Shown in pieces: positions 24,950-33,860 of a DNA stretch of 64,000 nucleotides. The notes under the pieces are model-generated. The model worked only from the letters and a program-made list of their open reading frames with translations, had not been told where the DNA came from and searched no databases. Source of the DNA: Thermohalobaculum sp050331395 (lineage in GTDB: Bacteria > Pseudomonadota > Alphaproteobacteria > Rhodobacterales > Rhodobacteraceae). The position numbers and the translations under genes are program-made. Every line of letters begins with the position of its first letter. Position 1 is the stretch's first letter. Where the stretch lies: NCBI GenBank assembly GCA_050331395.1, contig JBHJGX010000021.1:1-64000 (forward strand), in the 5' to 3' direction.

Positions 24950-26560
24950 ATGCACCTCCTCAGACGTCAGATTTTGGCAGGCCTCGCGGCCATGGCCGTG
25001 CTGGCCCCGCTGCCCGCGACGGTCCCGGCCGGCGCCGAAACCCCGCCCAATATGCTGGTCCTCGGCGGGCGGATCGACGACATCATCACGCTCGACCCGG
25101 CCGAGGTCTTCGAATTCTCGGGCGCGGAGATCGCCAACAACGTCTACGACCGGATCACCACCTTTGCGCCCGACGACTTCGGCACGCTCGTCGGCGGCGT
25201 CGCCGAGAGCTGGCGGATCTCCGAGGACGGCAAGACCATCGAGTTCGACGTGCGCGAAGGCATGACCTTCCACTCGGGCAATCCGGTGCGCCCCGAAGAC
25301 GCGGTCTTCTCGCTCCGCCGGGCAGTCAAGCTCAACAAGACCCCGTCCTTCATCCTCACCCAGTTCGGCTGGTCGGCCGAAAACGTGGACGAGATGGTGA
25401 CCGTCGTCGATGCGGACACGTTCCAGATCACCTACACCGCCGATCTCTCGCCCGGGCTCGTGCTGAACGCGCTCTCGGCCACCATCGCCTCGGTGGTCGA
25501 CCGCGAGACCGTGATGGCCAACGAGGTCGACGGCGACATGGGCTATGCCTGGCTCAAGAACAACTCGGCCGGCTCCGGGCCCTTCCAGCTCCAGGCCTGG
25601 AACGCGAACGAGAGCGTGCTGCTCACCGCCTATCCCGACTACTGGAAGGGCGGACCGGCCATGGAGCGCGTCATCATCCGCCACGTGCCCGAGCCGGCTG
25701 CGCAGCGCCTCCTTCTCGAGGAAGGCGACATCGACATCGCCCGGACGCTCACGCCCGACCAGATTGAGGGTCTCTCCGGCCGCGACGACATCGTCGTCGA
25801 GGACTTCAGCAAGGCGACCACCCTTTACATGGCGATGAACACCGCCGATCCGGTCCTCGGCGAGCCCAAGGTCTGGGAGGCGCTCCGCTATCTCGTCGAC
25901 TACGAGGGCATGGCGACTTCGTTCCTGAAGGGCCAGTACATCATCAACCAGACCTTCTGGCCGCAACCGCTCTACGGCTCGATCGGCGATGCGCCTTATG
26001 CCCTCGACGTCGAGAAGGCGAAGGCGCTCCTCGCCGAGGCGGGCTATGCGGACGGCGTCACGCTCAGCATGGACACGCTCAACACGGCGCCTTTCACCGA
26101 TATCGCCCAGGCGCTCCAAGAGACCTTCGGCCGGGCCGGGATCACCGTCGAGATCATCCCCCAGGACGGCTCGGCGCTCTGGCCGAAATACCGCGCGCGG
26201 CGCCATCAGCTGATCCTCGCGCGCTGGGGCCCGGATTATCTCGATCCGCACTCGAACGCCGACAGCTTCGCCCACAACCCGGACAATCGCGAAGAGGCGC
26301 AGCTCACCGGCAAGCTCGCCTGGCGGAATGCCTGGGTGGACGACACGATCACGGCGGCGACCGAGGCGGCCTCGAAAGAGACCGACATCGCCGCCCGGAA
26401 AGAGATGTATCACGAGCTCCTTCGGACCCATCAGGCGTCGAGCCCGTTCGTCATGATGTTCCAACAGAACGAGCAGGTCGCCCGCAAAGCGAGCGTCAAA
26501 GGCTTCGTCTCGGGCCCGGTGTTCGACCTGGTCTTCTACGACACCGTGACCAAGGACTGA
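24950..26560 (+). CDS. Peptide/opine-type ABC substrate-binding protein (family 5)
   Basis: A 536-residue periplasmic binding protein. It starts with a signal peptide (MHLLRRQILAGLAAMAVLAP, cleaved near PAGAE), then the SBP_bac_5 body: LDPAEVFEFSGAEIANNVYD, LVGGVAESWRISEDGKTIEF, GMTFHSGNPVRPEDAVFSL and GSGPFQLQAWNANESVLL-like segments. The ATG has AGGGAG upstream; a TTG at 24920 would add ten residues before the signal and is less likely. It is the first gene of a five-gene importer operon for an oligopeptide-like ligand, whose identity cannot be read from sequence. Confidence 0.92.
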   Translation: MHLLRRQILAGLAAMAVLAPLPATVPAGAETPPNMLVLGGRIDDIITLDPAEVFEFSGAEIANNVYDRITTFAPDDFGTLVGGVAESWRISEDGKTIEFDVREGMTFHSGNPVRPEDAVFSLRRAVKLNKTPSFILTQFGWSAENVDEMVTVVDADTFQITYTADLSPGLVLNALSATIASVVDRETVMANEVDGDMGYAWLKNNSAGSGPFQLQAWNANESVLLTAYPDYWKGGPAMERVIIRHVPEPAAQRLLLEEGDIDIARTLTPDQIEGLSGRDDIVVEDFSKATTLYMAMNTADPVLGEPKVWEALRYLVDYEGMATSFLKGQYIINQTFWPQPLYGSIGDAPYALDVEKAKALLAEAGYADGVTLSMDTLNTAPFTDIAQALQETFGRAGITVEIIPQDGSALWPKYRARRHQLILARWGPDYLDPHSNADSFAHNPDNREEAQLTGKLAWRNAWVDDTITAATEAASKETDIAARKEMYHELLRTHQASSPFVMMFQQNEQVARKASVKGFVSGPVFDLVFYDTVTKD

Positions 26561-26564
26561 GGGC

Positions 26565-27638
26565 GTGTCGGACGCGGCCCTCGGCCGGTCGGAAACCGCG
26601 GGGGCGGGGGCTTTGGCCTCCGCTCTCCGCATCGCCCGTGCGGTGGGGGGCGTGCTCGTCTCCCTCGCGCTCACCTTCATCGGGCTCACCGCGATCACCT
26701 TCTTCATCGGCAGGGTGATGCCGGTGGACCCGGTCCTCGCCATCGTCGGCGACCGGGCCCCCAAGGACGTCTACGACGCGGTCTATCTGCAACTCGGCCT
26801 CGATAAGCCTATCTGGCAGCAATATCTTCTGTTCATGGGCGACGTGCTGTCGGGCGATCTCGGCACCTCGATCCAGACCTCGCGGCCGGTGGTCGACGAT
26901 TTGCTTCGATACTTCCCCGCGACGCTCGAGCTCGCCACCGCCGCGACCCTCGTCGGCGTCGTGCTCGGGGTGCCGATGGGCGTCGTGGCGGCCGTCAACC
27001 AAGGCCGCTGGCCCGATCATATCGTGCGGGTCTTCGCGCTCATCGGCTATTCGGCGCCGATTTTCTGGCTCGGCATGGTCGCCCTCGTGGTGTTCTACGC
27101 CCAACTCGGCCTCGTGCCGGGGCAGGGGCGGCTCTCGGTCTTCTATATCGGCATGGTGCCGCAAGTGACCGGCCTGCTGACGGTGGACGCGCTCATCGCC
27201 GGGGACATGACGGTCTTCCACGACGCACTCGCGCATCTCGCGCTGCCGACCGCGGTCCTCGGCACCTTCGCCCTCGCCTATATCGCGCGCATGACCCGGA
27301 GCTTCATGCTCGACCAACTCGCGCAAGAATACGTGATGGCCGCCCGGGTCAAAGGCCTGCCCGAGCGCATCGTCATTTGGCGCCACGTCTTCGGCAATGT
27401 CCTCGTGCAGCTGATCACGATCATCGGTCTGACCTATGCCTCGCTCCTCGAGGGCGCGGTGCTGACCGAGACGGTCTTCGGTTGGCCGGGGATCGGGCAA
27501 TACATCACGACCGCGCTCTTCAAAGCGGACATGAACGCGGTGATCGGCGGCACCATCGTGGTCGGGCTCTGTTTCGTGGGCGTCAACATGCTCTCGGACC
27601 TGCTCTACCGGCTCGTCGATCCGCGGACCCGCACATGA
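26565..27638 (+). CDS. ABC permease, DppB/OppB-like
   Basis: A 357-residue inner-membrane subunit, starting with GTG four bases after the binding-protein gene. The first helix (GVLVSLALTFIGLTAITFFI) and the DPVLAIVGDRAP segment, then GDLGTSIQTSRPV and the cytoplasmic EAA loop (YVMAARVKGLPERIVIWRHV) are standard for the B-type permease. The first 25 residues are an unusual Ala/Gly-rich extension. The stop overlaps the next permease (ATGA). Confidence 0.92.
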   Translation: MSDAALGRSETAGAGALASALRIARAVGGVLVSLALTFIGLTAITFFIGRVMPVDPVLAIVGDRAPKDVYDAVYLQLGLDKPIWQQYLLFMGDVLSGDLGTSIQTSRPVVDDLLRYFPATLELATAATLVGVVLGVPMGVVAAVNQGRWPDHIVRVFALIGYSAPIFWLGMVALVVFYAQLGLVPGQGRLSVFYIGMVPQVTGLLTVDALIAGDMTVFHDALAHLALPTAVLGTFALAYIARMTRSFMLDQLAQEYVMAARVKGLPERIVIWRHVFGNVLVQLITIIGLTYASLLEGAVLTETVFGWPGIGQYITTALFKADMNAVIGGTIVVGLCFVGVNMLSDLLYRLVDPRTRT

Positions 27639-28552
27639 GCCGGACCGCGCCCGCGGGGCTGCGCGCCTGGCTTTTGGCGGATGCACCGGCAAGCCCGGCG
27701 CAAGCGCAGGCGCAGCGGGCCTATCTCGCCTGGGTCGCGTTCCGGCGAAATCCGATCGCCATGGCCGGGTTCCTGATCATCGCCGCGCTCGTCCTCATCG
27801 CCGCGCTCGCGCCGCTCATCACCACGACCGACGGCATCGTGCAGAACCTCGGGGACCGGCTCGAGCCGCCCTCGGCACAGCATTGGTTCGGCACCGATCA
27901 ACTCGGCCGGGACATCTTCGACCGGATCGTCTGGGGCGCACGGATCACGCTCTATATCGTGGCGCTCGTTGCGGTGATTGTCGTGCCGATCGGCCTCGCG
28001 GTCGGCGTGGTGGCGGGCTATCTCGGCGGCACGGTCGAGGCGGTGCTGATGCGGATCACCGATATCTTCCTCGCCTTTCCGCGGCTGATCCTCGCGCTCG
28101 CCTTCGTTTCGGCGCTCGGGCCGGGGATCGAGAACGCGGTGCTTGCCATTGCGCTCACCACCTGGGCTCCTTACGCGCGGATCGCCCGGGCCGAGGCGCT
28201 CACGGTCCGCAATGCCGAGTTCATCCTCGCCGCCCGGGTCCAAGGCGCGTCGACCGCCCGGATCATCGCGGGCCATGTGGTGCCGCTCTGCCTCTCTTCG
28301 GTGATCGTGCGGCTCACCCTCGATATGGCGGGGATCATCCTGACGGCGGCGGGGCTCGGCTTCCTCGGCCTCGGCGCGCAGCCACCCTCGCCCGAATGGG
28401 GCGCGATGATCTCGACAGGGCGGCAATATCTCCTCGATCAGTGGTGGGTGCCCACCGTGCCCGGCCTCGCCATCCTGATCGTGAGCCTCGGCTTCAACCT
28501 GTTGGGGGACGGGCTCCGCGACGTCCTCGACCCGAAATCCGGGAGCGCCTGA
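27635..28552 (+). CDS. ABC permease, DppC/OppC-like
   Basis: A 305-residue inner-membrane subunit. The OppC-type N-terminus (YLAWVAFRRNPIAMAGFLII) is followed by HWFGTDQLGRDIFDRIVWGA, the hallmark of C-type permeases, and the EAA loop (FILAARVQGASTARIIAGHV). The start is fixed by the ATGA overlap with the B-type permease; upstream frame extension runs inside that gene. The stop overlaps the first ATPase start (TGATG). Confidence 0.92.
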   Translation: MSRTAPAGLRAWLLADAPASPAQAQAQRAYLAWVAFRRNPIAMAGFLIIAALVLIAALAPLITTTDGIVQNLGDRLEPPSAQHWFGTDQLGRDIFDRIVWGARITLYIVALVAVIVVPIGLAVGVVAGYLGGTVEAVLMRITDIFLAFPRLILALAFVSALGPGIENAVLAIALTTWAPYARIARAEALTVRNAEFILAARVQGASTARIIAGHVVPLCLSSVIVRLTLDMAGIILTAAGLGFLGLGAQPPSPEWGAMISTGRQYLLDQWWVPTVPGLAILIVSLGFNLLGDGLRDVLDPKSGSA

Positions 28553-29378
28553 TGCTGCTCGAGATCGAAGATCTGCGCGTCACCTTCCACACGGCCAAGG
28601 GCGATGTCGAAGCCGTGCGGGGCGTTTCGTTCGCCCTCGACCGGGGAGAGCGGCTCGGCGTCGTCGGCGAGAGCGGCAGCGGCAAGTCGCAGACCGGCCG
28701 TGCGATCCTCGGCCTCACCGATCGCCGGGCCACGGTGACCGCCCGCCGGCTCGCCTTCGACGGCCAAGAGCTGACCGCGCTCCGCCCGCGAGCACGAGCC
28801 CGGCTTCGGGGCGCGCGGATCTCGATGATCCTGCAAGACCCGAAATACAGCCTGAACCCGGTGATGACCGTCGGCCGCCAAATCGCCGAGGCGATCCGGG
28901 CGCACCACCGGGTCTCCCGCGCCGAAGCGACCCGGCGCATGCATGCGATGCTCGAGGACGTGCATATCCGCGACCCCGAGCGCGTCGCCCGCGCCAATCC
29001 CCACGAGCTTTCGGGCGGCATGGGCCAGCGCGTGATGATCGCCATGATGATGGCGCCGGAGCCCGCGCTCGTCATCGCCGACGAGCCGACATCGGCGCTC
29101 GACGTGACCGTGTCGCTCCAGGTGCTCGCGGTCCTCGACGATCTGATCCGCCGCCGGGGCACGGGGCTCCTCTTCATCAGCCACGACCTGCCGCTCGTCG
29201 CCTCCTATTGCGACCGGGTGGTGATCATGTATGCGGGCCGCGTGGTCGAGACCTGTGCGGCCGAGGCCCTCGCGCAGGCGACGCATCCCTACACCCGTGG
29301 GCTTCTCGGATGTCTGCCGCGCGTCGATGCCCGGCTCGAGCGCTTACCCGTCCTCGACCGCGACCCGGCCTGGGCCGC

Positions 29379-29382
<4 letters not shown>
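28552..29382 (+). CDS. ABC ATP-binding subunit, DppD/OppD-like
   Basis: A 276-residue ATPase. Walker A GESGSGKS at residues 39-46, signature motif HELSGGMGQRVMIAM, Walker B ALVIADEPTSALD and the H-loop SHDLP are intact. It is shorter than the usual 320-330 residues of D-type ATPases: the C-terminal oligopeptide-transport motif is reduced to HPYTRGLLGCLPRVD. Start by TGATG overlap; the stop overlaps the second ATPase (ATGA). Confidence 0.92.
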
Positions 29383-30155
<773 letters not shown>

Positions 30156-30181
30156 CGGTGGCGATCCGTTCCGTCGGCGCC

Positions 30182-30205
30182 GGCCCTCGGGGTGTGCCGA
30201 GGGCC
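30182..30205. terminator. Hairpin between converging genes, possible bidirectional terminator
   Basis: A perfect 9-bp stem (GGCCCTCGG / CCGAGGGCC) with a six-base loop lies in the 88-bp gap between the converging ABC ATPase and RTX/spondin genes. It lacks a run of T on either side, so its efficiency as an intrinsic terminator is uncertain. Confidence 0.5.
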
Positions 30206-30243
30206 CGGACGTTCCGGCCCCCCGGTCGATCCTCGGTGCCGGC

Positions 30244-33200
30244 TCAAACGAGCAGCAGCACCCCGTCATCGGTCAGCCCGCCAAAAAGCGCCTCCGCCTC
30301 GGCGGACTGGGCGAAGGCCACAAGCACGTCGCCCCGATCGAGGAGCCCGTCCTCGAGCAGCCCCGACCAGAAATCGAGGCCGGCGGCGTCTGCCGGGCGC
30401 TCGAGGCCGTCCGTGTAGAGCCCGTCGACGAACGCCACATCGCTCACCTCGGTGTCGAGAAGCCCGGTGCCGGCCGCGAGGACGGTCGCGAGCGCCGAGA
30501 GCGGCACACCTTCGGCCAGCGTCTCCACGACGGCCGAGAGCGCACCCGGGTCCGGGATCTCTCCGGTGGCGAAGTCGAAAAGCCGGAACACGTCGGCGGC
30601 GGCCTCCGAGCGGTCGATCTCGAAGGCCGCATCGGCGAGTTCGATGCGCTCGATACCGCCCACAAAGCTCGTGCCGCCGAAGGCCTCGATCAGCGTGAAC
30701 CCGCCAGTGGCCGCGTCGATGGTCACGTCCTCGAACCCGGCTTCGAGGCGCACGGTGTCGAAGCCGTCGCCGCCGAAGACCGTGTCGCTCGCCTCGAGCA
30801 CGAAGAGGTCGTCGCCGGCCCCGCCTTCGAGGGTATCGCTGCCCGCCCCGCCGATCAGCGTGTCGTCCGTCGCAGGGGCGAGGTCGATGACGATCTCGAA
30901 GATGGGCGCCGTCGGGTCCAGGGTGAAATCGCCGAGGAGCGGATCGATGACCGCCCCGGGCGCCGTCGTGCCGCCGAGGATGTTCTGCGGCAGCGCATCC
31001 GGCAGAGCGGCCGAGCCGTTGAAGCCCGGATGCGCTGCGACGGTCCCGTTCTCTTCCACCCCCGTATCGGGCGCGGTCTGGTTGAGGAAGGCCGCCTCTT
31101 CTTCGGTGTTCGCCTCGGTCCCGGCGTCGCGCACATCCGCCCCGGTGATCGTCAGCGTGATCGGTCCGGCGAAGCTGCCGTCGGCGTCGAAGATCGCGAG
31201 GGCCGCCGGGTCGTCCGGGTTCGACAGGAACGCGTCGTTCGACGGGATCACCATGGTCGCCCAGGTGAAAAAGCCCGGCCCGACCGCGTCCGGATCGACG
31301 AAGAGCGTGGCCGATGTGCTTTCGCCCGGATCGATCGGGCCGGGGGCGCCGTCGAACCCGAAGACGGCCCCGGCAACACCGCCCGCACCGGTCGCGTCGG
31401 CGAATTCGGCGCCGATCGTCTCGATCGTGCCGTCCTCGGCGAGCCGCTCGAGCCCGAGCGAGGCGCTCGCGCCGAAATCGAAGAGGTCGAAGGACCCGTC
31501 GTGGAAGCCGAACCACACGGGCGTGGCAAAGGTTCCGCCTTCGGGCAGAAGGTTCGTGACGGTGACGCGGACGGCCTCGCCCGCGGCCGGGTCGCCGGTG
31601 ATCCGGTCGTCGCCCGCCCCGCCCACGAGCAGATTAGCGCCGTCATCGCCCGTGATCGTGTCGTCGAAGGCCGACCCCGTGACGTTCTCGAAGCCCTCGA
31701 GCACGGTGTTCCCGGCTCCGCCGGTCGCGGCGATGACCGGATCGGCGCCGGCGAACGCGATCTCGCCGAACGCGTCCTGGCTGACCTGGAGGCCCAGATC
31801 GACCGCAACGCCGGCACCCGCGGCCGAGAAAAGCGCCGTATCCACGCCGCCGCCACCCGACAGGAAATCGTCTCCGCCGAAGCCGTGGATCACGTCGTCG
31901 CCGAAATCGCCTTCGATGACATTGACCTCGTTGTTGCCGAAGAGGCCGTCATCGAACGGGGTACCGAGCAGGTTCTCGATATCGGTGAGGACCGCGTCGC
32001 CGATGGTCTGTCCGCCCGCAGCCGGGGGCGCGTCGAGGACGCCGCCCGTCTGGCTCGGCGTGCCGGCCGGCCCGGCGGAGTTCACGTCGAGATCGACGAT
32101 GATGCCCGAGAACGCGCCGCCGAAGGCCCCCTCGGTCACTTGGGTGAATTGCACAAAGTCGACGCCTTCGCCGCCGTCGATGGCGTCGAGCCCGTCCGAG
32201 AGGAAGAAATCGTCGCCCGCGCCGCCGGAAAGCGTGTTCGCGCCGATGCCGCCCTCGAGTACGTCGTCGCCCGGGCTGCCGATCAGCGCTTCGAAGCCGA
32301 CGAGCACATCCTCGACGACCTCGCCCGAGACCTGGAACTGGGCGATGCCCGACGCGAGGCTCGCCACCGCTCCGGCCTCACCGGTCTCCGCGAGGCTGAA
32401 GGTGTCGATGCCGCCGGCGGCCGGGTCGAAATCCTCGGGCAGCACGAAGGTGAAGCCCTGGCCGTTCAGCCCGTCGATCTGGGTGAAGACGTCGAGGAAC
32501 GCGCCGCTCTCAACGTCGAATGTCAAGAGGTTGCCGTTCGCCGTCGACGAGGCGAAGAGCCGGCCGTCCGGGGCGAAGCCGAGGCCGCGAGGGGCGAGGA
32601 GGAGCGGCGCGCCGGTCCCGTCGGTGCCAGGGTCGAGGACGGTCGCCGCGCCGGTCTCCAGGTCGAAGACGAAGACCTGGCCGGGTGCCGCGGCCGCGAG
32701 CGCGCCACCGGTGAACGGGAACTCCGAGGAGACCACGAGCGCATCGCCCGCGGGCGTCAGGATCACGTCGAGGGGCGAGAAGCCCTCGGGCGCGGCGAAG
32801 ACTTCGAGCGCCCGGGTCTCCGCATCGACGCGGAAGATGTTGTCCTCGCCCTCGCCGGTGGTCGGGTTCGAGCCGTTGCCGATGAAGAGATCGCCGTCAG
32901 GACCGAAGACGAATCCGCGGGGAAAGTCGATCTCGGCCGGGTCGAAGAACCCGCCTGTGGGGATCCCGTCGGAGGGCACGAAGGCGCCGGTTTCGCCGTC
33001 GAACTGGAAGACCGTGCCCTCGGCGCGCGAGCCGACGAAGATATCCCCGCCCGGGCCGACCACGGCGCCGCCCGGATCGACGAAAGCGCCCGCCTCGCCG
33101 AGATCGGCGAAGGTGCCGAGAAAGCCGCCCGCTTGGTCGAATGCCAGGGTGAAATCGTTGCCGGGCATCGCCGGGGCAAAGCCCGTGTTGACGAGGACAT

Positions 33201-33558
33201 TCGTGGTCAGCGCGCCGAAAGGGCCATCGAGAAAGACGTCGCGGGGGTCGTTGAGGACCGGGGTGCCGGGCATCCCATCGACCTCCGGCAGGCCCTCGGT
33301 CGGGATCGTGCCGAGGAGCGCGCCGGTCTGCCCGTCGATCCGGAGGACCGCGTTCAGGCCTTCGTTGAACCCGCCCGAGGATACGAGGATGTCGAAATCG
33401 ATCGTGTCGGCAAAGACCGTCTGCCCACCCGGGCCGGCGAGAAGCGTATCGTCGCCGGGCGTGCCCTCGACGGGGTCGGCGACGGCGGCGTTTGCGAAGG
33501 CGTCGGGGGTAAGCGCGTCGATCTCGGCCCCGTCACGGACAAGGATGCTCTCGAGCAT
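30244..33558 (-). CDS. Secreted RTX protein with beta-propeller, spondin-like domain and DUF4214 tail
   Basis: A 1104-residue acidic protein without a classical signal peptide. Order: beta-propeller-like repeats (about residues 25-400; e.g. VLRIDGQTGALLG, FAPDGRLFASSTANGNLLTF); RTX-type calcium repeats (about 424-656; LSGGAGDDFFL, DVIHGFGGDDFLSGGGG, LLVGGAGDDRITGD); a spondin-N-like domain (about 660-860; VRVTVTNLLPEGGTFATPVW, WFGFHDGSFDLFDFG, ATMVIPSNDAFLSN); more RTX repeats (about 897-935); and a DUF4214-like tail (1040-1104) ending LTDDGVLLLV. RTX repeats and no Sec signal imply type I secretion. AGGAGA precedes the ATG. The tail is clearly related to that of the next gene. Ligand and activity unknown. 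Confidence 0.85.
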   Translation of the reverse strand: MLESILVRDGAEIDALTPDAFANAAVADPVEGTPGDDTLLAGPGGQTVFADTIDFDILVSSGGFNEGLNAVLRIDGQTGALLGTIPTEGLPEVDGMPGTPVLNDPRDVFLDGPFGALTTNVLVNTGFAPAMPGNDFTLAFDQAGGFLGTFADLGEAGAFVDPGGAVVGPGGDIFVGSRAEGTVFQFDGETGAFVPSDGIPTGGFFDPAEIDFPRGFVFGPDGDLFIGNGSNPTTGEGEDNIFRVDAETRALEVFAAPEGFSPLDVILTPAGDALVVSSEFPFTGGALAAAAPGQVFVFDLETGAATVLDPGTDGTGAPLLLAPRGLGFAPDGRLFASSTANGNLLTFDVESGAFLDVFTQIDGLNGQGFTFVLPEDFDPAAGGIDTFSLAETGEAGAVASLASGIAQFQVSGEVVEDVLVGFEALIGSPGDDVLEGGIGANTLSGGAGDDFFLSDGLDAIDGGEGVDFVQFTQVTEGAFGGAFSGIIVDLDVNSAGPAGTPSQTGGVLDAPPAAGGQTIGDAVLTDIENLLGTPFDDGLFGNNEVNVIEGDFGDDVIHGFGGDDFLSGGGGVDTALFSAAGAGVAVDLGLQVSQDAFGEIAFAGADPVIAATGGAGNTVLEGFENVTGSAFDDTITGDDGANLLVGGAGDDRITGDPAAGEAVRVTVTNLLPEGGTFATPVWFGFHDGSFDLFDFGASASLGLERLAEDGTIETIGAEFADATGAGGVAGAVFGFDGAPGPIDPGESTSATLFVDPDAVGPGFFTWATMVIPSNDAFLSNPDDPAALAIFDADGSFAGPITLTITGADVRDAGTEANTEEEAAFLNQTAPDTGVEENGTVAAHPGFNGSAALPDALPQNILGGTTAPGAVIDPLLGDFTLDPTAPIFEIVIDLAPATDDTLIGGAGSDTLEGGAGDDLFVLEASDTVFGGDGFDTVRLEAGFEDVTIDAATGGFTLIEAFGGTSFVGGIERIELADAAFEIDRSEAAADVFRLFDFATGEIPDPGALSAVVETLAEGVPLSALATVLAAGTGLLDTEVSDVAFVDGLYTDGLERPADAAGLDFWSGLLEDGLLDRGDVLVAFAQSAEAEALFGGLTDDGVLLLV

Positions 33559-33860
33559 GGCGGTTCTCCTGGTTGGCTGCGCGACCCTGCGGACAGTCGC
33601 GAGGTCTGGCATGAAGTGTAATCGCCGCCGCGGGTGTGAAAAAAATCACGATCGTTGGTTCTATCTACACAAATCGGCTCGAAACCGTGAGCATTGGCTC
33701 GTAGTGACAATGTTGATTTGACATGTGAACGGATCGATGACGCGCGGATATTACGCTCGACCCAGGACGGGACCGGAACGCCGTCGGCCCAGATGCAAAA
33801 AAGGCCCGAGCCGCGAGCGCGACCCGGGCCAGTCGGTCTTGCCGCCCGCGGGCGGTCGGA
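33559..33860. other. 302-bp intergenic region between two secreted-protein genes
   Basis: No gene of credible length. The left two thirds (about 33610-33760) are distinctly AT-richer than the surroundings, as expected for the promoter of the RTX/spondin gene, but no clear -35/-10 pair stands out. The right third holds the terminator of the phosphoesterase gene. Confidence 0.6.
33797..33830 (-). terminator. Rho-independent terminator of the phosphoesterase fusion gene
   Basis: Read on the minus strand, a 12-bp stem (GGCCCGGGTCGC / GCGGCTCGGGCC, including G-U pairs) with a four-base loop is followed directly by six T. It lies about 30 bases after the stop of the 1725-residue phosphoesterase/phytase gene. 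Confidence 0.85.

Noticed and set aside
30452..33721. Plus-strand open frames of 1089 and 863 codons across the RTX/spondin gene
   Set aside because: Ser/Pro-rich and Asp/Arg-rich mirror translations; the minus-strand frame has RTX, spondin-like and DUF4214 motifs and a proper ribosome-binding site.
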